In this document: in pieces, positions 59,994 to 64,000 of the stretch
Position numbering within the stretch: position 1 is the stretch's first letter
How the letters are laid out: each line of letters starts with the position of its first letter
Assembly (NCBI RefSeq): GCF_039749495.1
Contig: NZ_JBDLLU010000012.1
Span: 1-64,000, forward strand
Source of the DNA: Dehalogenimonas sp. THU2
GTDB lineage: Bacteria > Chloroflexota > Dehalococcoidia > Dehalococcoidales > Dehalococcoidaceae
DNA: 64,000 nucleotides
Reading direction: 5' to 3'
Translations under genes and position numbers: made by a program
Notes under the pieces: model-generated
Databases searched by the model: none
What the model was told of the DNA's origin: nothing
Seen by the model: only the letters and a program-made list of their open reading frames with translations

Positions 59994-61937
59994 ATGAACA
60001 ATAGCGGTACACATTATAGTGAATCAAGCCCGACCAAAGACGGGCTTTATCGCACCATATTCGACAAAGCCACTGACGCCATCCTGCTTTGGGAATATCT
60101 CGGTGAAGAGGCTGGTTTCCACATCGTCGAAGCAAATACGATGGCATGTGAACGTTATGGCTATACCCGAGAAGAATTCTTGAAGCTCAACAATAAAGAC
60201 CTCAACACGCCAGAAAGCTATGAAGCCAACAAATCAGCCGGGAAACTCATTTTTGAATCAGGACACGGATCCTTTGAAATAGTACATAGGACCAAAGCCG
60301 GGCGCCCGATTCCATCCGAAGTCTCAGCCCGCCTCTTCAATGAGGGCGGAAGGACATTCATCGTTTCCATCGTTCGGGATATTACCAAACGAAGAGAACA
60401 GGAATCTTTAATCCGGCAGTTGGCCACCTATCCAATTTCCAACCCGAATCCAGTAATCAGAACCACTCCGGAAGGCCAACTAATTTTCGCTAATCCAGCC
60501 TCAGCGCCACTTCTCTTAACCTGGGGAGTAAAGCAAGGCGACCACCTGCCGTCACATTGGGTAAACATTCTCCGTGACACCTATGCATCCAATACGGCCG
60601 TAAATATGGAAGCGACATTCGGAAATCAAATATATTCCCTGAACATTTATCCTGACACGAACGATGGATATCTAAATATCTACGCCTTAGATATCACCCG
60701 GCGTAAAGAGATGGAAGAAGAACAAAAAAATAGCCGGGATTATTTGGAAAAACTCAATGATTCCCTTCCAGAAACTATCTTTATCGTACGCCGTCCGGAG
60801 CGCCACATTGAATATGTCAATAAACAAGTGGAGCAGATTTACGGCTATTCCCCCGCCGAGTGTTTGAGACGGACGCCGGAATTTCTCTTTGCGACCCGAT
60901 CTGATTATATGAAACACAGCCGAAAAGTATCCAGCGCAATTCGCCATCGTCATTCGATGTTACGCACGGAAATGATCCAAAAACGAAAGAGTGGTGAACT
61001 TTTTCCATGCGAAGTAATCCAAACTTTTTCCAGGCGACCCGATAATTCGCTGGGAATAATCACCATTGTTCGAGACATTACCGAGCAACAAAAAATCCGG
61101 GCTGAGATTACCCGATACCAACAAGATTTGGAGCGTATGGTAGCTGCCCGGACCCAGGCGCTCGATGCAGAAATCGCGTCGCGACAAAAAGCCGAAGAAG
61201 AACTCAGGTCCATGTACGAACGGGAGCACTCACTAAGCTCCGCTCTCAAACAACAGATCGAAGAACGCATTCTCTTCACCCGGGCTTTGGTGCATGAACT
61301 CAAGACCCCGCTGACTCCGCTGTTGACCGCCTCTGATTTCCTGGAAAATCACCTGACCGACGACACCGCCCGGGGGTTTGCCCGTAATATCCGCACCGGG
61401 GCTCTCAATATGGAAAAGCGCGTCAACGAACTATTAGATTTGGCACGGGGGGAGGTCGGCACTCTGAAACTGGCATATCGGGACTTCGACCTAGTGTCTC
61501 TGCTGTCCGAGATTGCCGACTACATGGGTCCCGAGGCTAAACGTCGTGGCCAGCATCTTGAATTGGACCTGCCGGATCAGCCTGTTCAAATGCGAGGTGA
61601 TCCCGACCGGTTGCGCCAGGTAGTTACCAATCTGCTAGCCAACTCGTTCAAGTTCACCCGCCAGAGCGGGCGTATTAAATTAAGCGCTGTTGCCGAACCA
61701 GACGGCGCCCTTATCGCGGTGAAAGATTCTGGCTCAGGCATCGAAGCCGCTGATCTGCCATATATCTTCCAGCCCTACCACCGAGGTCAAACTTCGGAAA
61801 AAAGTCGCCTGAGCGGTTTAGGACTCGGACTGGTTCTTTCAAAGATGATCGTCGAACTTCATGGCGGCCAAATATGGCTTAAGAGCGCCAAGGGTAAAGG
61901 CAGCACTTTCAGTTTTATAATCCCATATCACAAATAA
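59994..61937 (+). CDS. PAS-domain sensor histidine kinase (cytoplasmic)
   Basis: A 647-aa kinase with no transmembrane segment, so it senses inside the cell. It has a first PAS domain (about 18-130), a second weaker PAS-like unit (140-235), and a third (about 245-370, FIVRRPERHIEYVNKQVEQIYGYS), then a coiled coil (ITRYQQDLERMVAARTQALDAE), the phospho-acceptor His434 in LVHELKTPLTPLL, and a HATPase domain (NLLANSFKFTRQ, DSGSGIEAADLPYIF, GLGLGLVLSKMIVELHG). It forms a pair with the regulator 10 nt downstream. The signal is unknown. Confidence 0.92.
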   Translation: MNNSGTHYSESSPTKDGLYRTIFDKATDAILLWEYLGEEAGFHIVEANTMACERYGYTREEFLKLNNKDLNTPESYEANKSAGKLIFESGHGSFEIVHRTKAGRPIPSEVSARLFNEGGRTFIVSIVRDITKRREQESLIRQLATYPISNPNPVIRTTPEGQLIFANPASAPLLLTWGVKQGDHLPSHWVNILRDTYASNTAVNMEATFGNQIYSLNIYPDTNDGYLNIYALDITRRKEMEEEQKNSRDYLEKLNDSLPETIFIVRRPERHIEYVNKQVEQIYGYSPAECLRRTPEFLFATRSDYMKHSRKVSSAIRHRHSMLRTEMIQKRKSGELFPCEVIQTFSRRPDNSLGIITIVRDITEQQKIRAEITRYQQDLERMVAARTQALDAEIASRQKAEEELRSMYEREHSLSSALKQQIEERILFTRALVHELKTPLTPLLTASDFLENHLTDDTARGFARNIRTGALNMEKRVNELLDLARGEVGTLKLAYRDFDLVSLLSEIADYMGPEAKRRGQHLELDLPDQPVQMRGDPDRLRQVVTNLLANSFKFTRQSGRIKLSAVAEPDGALIAVKDSGSGIEAADLPYIFQPYHRGQTSEKSRLSGLGLGLVLSKMIVELHGGQIWLKSAKGKGSTFSFIIPYHK

Positions 61938-61947
61938 GGAGGACCTC

Positions 61948-62622
61948 ATGAGGATCTTAATCGTTGAAGACGACAGCGCCATCGTAGAATTGGTCAGTCT
62001 CTGTCTCAAGGTGAGCTGGCCGGACGCCAGGATCATATTCACAGGGCTGGTGGAAGAAGGAATCGAGCTCGCCGAAAAAGAGAACCCGGATCTCATCATC
62101 CTGGACCTGGGACTACCGGATAAGAGTGGCCTGGAACTACTTAAGGAAGTACGCCAGACATCATCCGTACCGGTCATCATCCTCACCGTGCGCGACGAGG
62201 AATCAGATGTTGTCCGCGGTCTTGAACTGGGCGCTGATGATTACATCACCAAGCCTTTCAGGCAGATGGAATTCGTCTCCCGGGCTAAAGCCCTCCTGCG
62301 CCGTCAACATGTCAGTGATGGCAGCACCCCTGTCACTATCGGACCCTTCCATTTTTCTGCCTCACGGCGCCAGGTGAGCTGTGGCGGGCACAGTATTAAA
62401 CTCACGACGACCGAGGGAAAAATCTTATATTGCCTGGCCCAGAATAACGGAAAACCGGTGTCCCATCAGGCGCTTGCTATAACTATTTGGGGAGAACTGG
62501 TCCCGGACGCGGCGAATTCCATCAGGGTACACATCAGGAATCTACGTCAGAAGTTAGCTGAGATCGGCGTTAAAGACAGCGTGGTGACAAAATCAGGAAC
62601 TGGTTATTTTCTCAAAAAATAA
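61948..62622 (+). CDS. OmpR-family response regulator
   Basis: A 224-aa DNA-binding regulator. The receiver has acidic residues Glu7, Asp8 and Asp9, phospho-acceptor Asp53 in LIILDLGLPDKSG and the lysine in ITKPF. The C-terminal winged helix (GHSIKLTTTEGKILYCLAQN, SIRVHIRNLRQKL, GTGYFLKK) is PhoB/OmpR-like. AGGAGG precedes the ATG. It is probably phosphorylated by the kinase just upstream; targets are unknown. Confidence 0.94.
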   Translation: MRILIVEDDSAIVELVSLCLKVSWPDARIIFTGLVEEGIELAEKENPDLIILDLGLPDKSGLELLKEVRQTSSVPVIILTVRDEESDVVRGLELGADDYITKPFRQMEFVSRAKALLRRQHVSDGSTPVTIGPFHFSASRRQVSCGGHSIKLTTTEGKILYCLAQNNGKPVSHQALAITIWGELVPDAANSIRVHIRNLRQKLAEIGVKDSVVTKSGTGYFLKK

Positions 62623-62684
62623 GCCACTTAGATTAAAGATCTGACACAGGAGTAATTATTATTTTATAATTTCAAGACTCTCGT

Positions 62685-63797
62685 TTAGTTCTCGGTGGCG
62701 TCGACCAAATCAACCGGTAATTCGACGGTGAACGTAGCGCCTTGTCCGTATACACTCTCAGCATAGATTCGCCCCTCGTTCTGTGTCACGATACCATGAC
62801 AGACAGATAACCCGAGCCCGGTGCCCTGCCCGACTTCACGAGTAGTGAAAAACGGATCGAAAATCCGTTTCAGGTTTTCACCTTTTATGCCCGGTCCGGT
62901 ATCTTTAAAAATGATAACAACCTTTTTGCCGCTGATTTCTGTTTTTACCTTAAGTCTGTTCGGAGGGTCTTTTGTCTTCATCTCAGTCAGAGCATTAATG
63001 GTGATGTTAAGAAAGACTTGTTGTATTTGGGATGCATCAGTCAGCACCCTCGGTAAGTCCGCTGCCAAATCAGTGACCACTTTAATATCGTTGCTCATGA
63101 ATTCGTATGCTTGAAGCTCCAGCGTCGCCAGAACGAGCTTGTTAATATCGGTATATTCCCGCACCGGATGACGGGGCCGGGCGAAAGTCAAAAGGCGCCG
63201 TACGATACCAGCTACCCGTTGGGCACCCTCGTTAATTATGCGGACTTCATCACGAATGTCATCCGGTATCTGCCGTTGCGAAAGCAACTGAGCGAAACCG
63301 ATAACTCCGGTCAACGGATTATTGATCTCGTGAGCGATACCGGAGGCCATTTCTCCGATACTGGCAAGATGTGCAGCCAAGTGCGCCTGATCTTCCAGTC
63401 TTCGTTTCTCATCTTCCGCTCGCTTCTGTGCGCTGATATCGGTCAGGATCCCCAACAGTTCACCTTGATTTTTTTTGCCGAGACTTCCCAGTTCCAGAAG
63501 GGCGGGCAATTCCACACCACCACAGGTCATGATTCGACATTCGCGGGGTGCCGGAATTATCCCAGCCATACTTTGGTTCAAATCTTCTATTACCGCCGTT
63601 CGGAATTCTTCGGCGAACATGGTAATAATATCAAAATCCCCTAAGTTCGAACCTCCGATGCAGTATCCTGAAATAATCTGAAACTTCCGGTTCGCGTAAA
63701 CGACTTTTCCTGCCCGTAATACAAAAACAAGGTTCGGCACCAATTCAGCCAAAGTGCGAAAGTGAGCCCCACTTATACTCACCGACTGATTTTTCAT
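62685..63797 (-). CDS. PAS sensor histidine kinase (orphan, convergent)
   Basis: A 370-aa cytoplasmic kinase: one PAS domain (about 10-125, LVFVLRAGKVVYANRKFQIISGY), a coiled linker, the H-box His156 in SGIAHEINNPLTGVIGFAQLL, and a HATPase domain (FLNITINALTEMKTKDP, FKDTGPGIKGENLKRIFDPFFTT, GTGLGLSVCHGIV). The HEINNPL box is typical of the NtrB-like class. No response regulator lies next to it on the same strand; it faces the kinase-regulator pair. It has its own strong promoter. Confidence 0.92.
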   Translation of the reverse strand: MKNQSVSISGAHFRTLAELVPNLVFVLRAGKVVYANRKFQIISGYCIGGSNLGDFDIITMFAEEFRTAVIEDLNQSMAGIIPAPRECRIMTCGGVELPALLELGSLGKKNQGELLGILTDISAQKRAEDEKRRLEDQAHLAAHLASIGEMASGIAHEINNPLTGVIGFAQLLSQRQIPDDIRDEVRIINEGAQRVAGIVRRLLTFARPRHPVREYTDINKLVLATLELQAYEFMSNDIKVVTDLAADLPRVLTDASQIQQVFLNITINALTEMKTKDPPNRLKVKTEISGKKVVIIFKDTGPGIKGENLKRIFDPFFTTREVGQGTGLGLSVCHGIVTQNEGRIYAESVYGQGATFTVELPVDLVDATEN

Positions 63798-63844
63798 ATG
63801 GTAACCGTGGTTCCACCCTTCCGGTTATTAAAAGTCACGCCTCC

Positions 63845-63873
63845 ACTTTATCCTGCTAGTGATGGACTGTCAA
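63845..63873 (-). promoter_or_regulatory. Sigma70-type promoter for the orphan kinase
   Basis: On the minus strand a perfect TTGACA (63873-63868), 17 bp, then TAAAGT (63850-63845), about 48 nt before the ATG at 63797. The remaining bases to 64000 hold no gene that I can see. Confidence 0.7.
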
Positions 63874-64000
63874 CAGAAATCCGGGTGCCCCATACTATCG
63901 TACTATTCGGCAATCAACTATGTGAAGTCTAACCTGATATGATGCCATCATTGCTAAAGTTATTCCAAATGTAAAAGTAATGAATAATTTTTTCCCTAGG

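Noticed and set aside
1-64000. CRISPR arrays, tRNA or rRNA genes, insertion sequences
   Set aside because: I saw no regularly spaced repeats, no cloverleaf with a CCA-adjacent acceptor stem, no rRNA-like sequence and no transposase; the short repeats noted are dispersed elements only.

Overview
The window looks like a chromosomal stretch from a Dehalococcoidia bacterium (Chloroflexota), most likely a Dehalogenimonas relative. The evidence is a Tat-exported, corrinoid/Fe-S reductive dehalogenase homologue, corrinoid salvage (CbiZ), a short IF-2, frequent TTG/GTG starts, moderately high GC and densely packed genes with short overlaps. The placement is inferred from gene content; no database search was possible. 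Most of the window is core metabolism. The accessory part is concentrated at about 23.2-44 kb.

Layout. 0-0.8 kb is repeat-rich non-coding DNA. 0.8-11.1 kb (+): ribF-tyrS, a class V aminotransferase next to serA, pdxT, a 44-aa zinc-ribbon gene, an inositol-lipid trio (inositol-phosphate synthase, PimA-like glycosyltransferase, phosphatidylinositol-phosphate-synthase-like enzyme) and purA. 11.2-23.1 kb (-): nusA-ylxR-infB-rbfA-truB-rpsO-pnp, then dapB-asd-dapA and two tandem GNAT paralogues. 23.3-30.7 kb (+): an M28 peptidase split by a frameshift, the rdhA, and an arsenic-type operon (arsR, two half-size permeases, acr3, a thioredoxin-like protein interrupted by an in-frame TGA, an ArsP-like permease, a small CxxC thioredoxin). 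30.7-33.3 kb (-): a feoA-like gene with an internal stop, then lepB-pyrE-membrane resolvase-like protein-GNAT. 33.5-34.3 kb: a SIMPL protein. 34.5-40.6 kb (-): ADP-ribosylglycohydrolase plus a DUF2779 nuclease, then two B12-binding-type radical SAM paralogues with cbiZ. 40.7-44.1 kb (+): a UvrD helicase and an orphan PilT-like ATPase. 44.2-48.1 kb (-): an OpuC/Osm-type osmoprotectant ABC transporter. 48.2-56.3 kb (+): the pyrimidine operon pyrR-pyrB-pyrC-carA-carB-pyrK behind a PyrR attenuator. 56.4-63.8 kb: an HI0933-type flavoprotein, phosphofructokinase, an ornithine-cyclodeaminase-family protein, a PAS histidine kinase/OmpR regulator pair and a second, convergent PAS kinase.

The most notable item is at 28892-29230. 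A 112-residue thioredoxin-like protein has Cys19 followed by an in-frame TGA. The frame stays open for 92 codons beyond it, and a perfect 8-bp hairpin with a GGA loop lies 12 nt downstream, with its loop 20 nt after the TGA. These are the features of a bacterial SECIS element, so this is very probably a selenoprotein with an adjacent Cys-Sec pair, in an arsenic-efflux operon that has no arsC. Other points of interest are a pyrE that seems to start at ATT, a terminator hairpin inside the nusA leader, a complete PyrR attenuator, an rdhA without rdhB, the PimA-type inositol-lipid cluster, and several families of short dispersed repeats.
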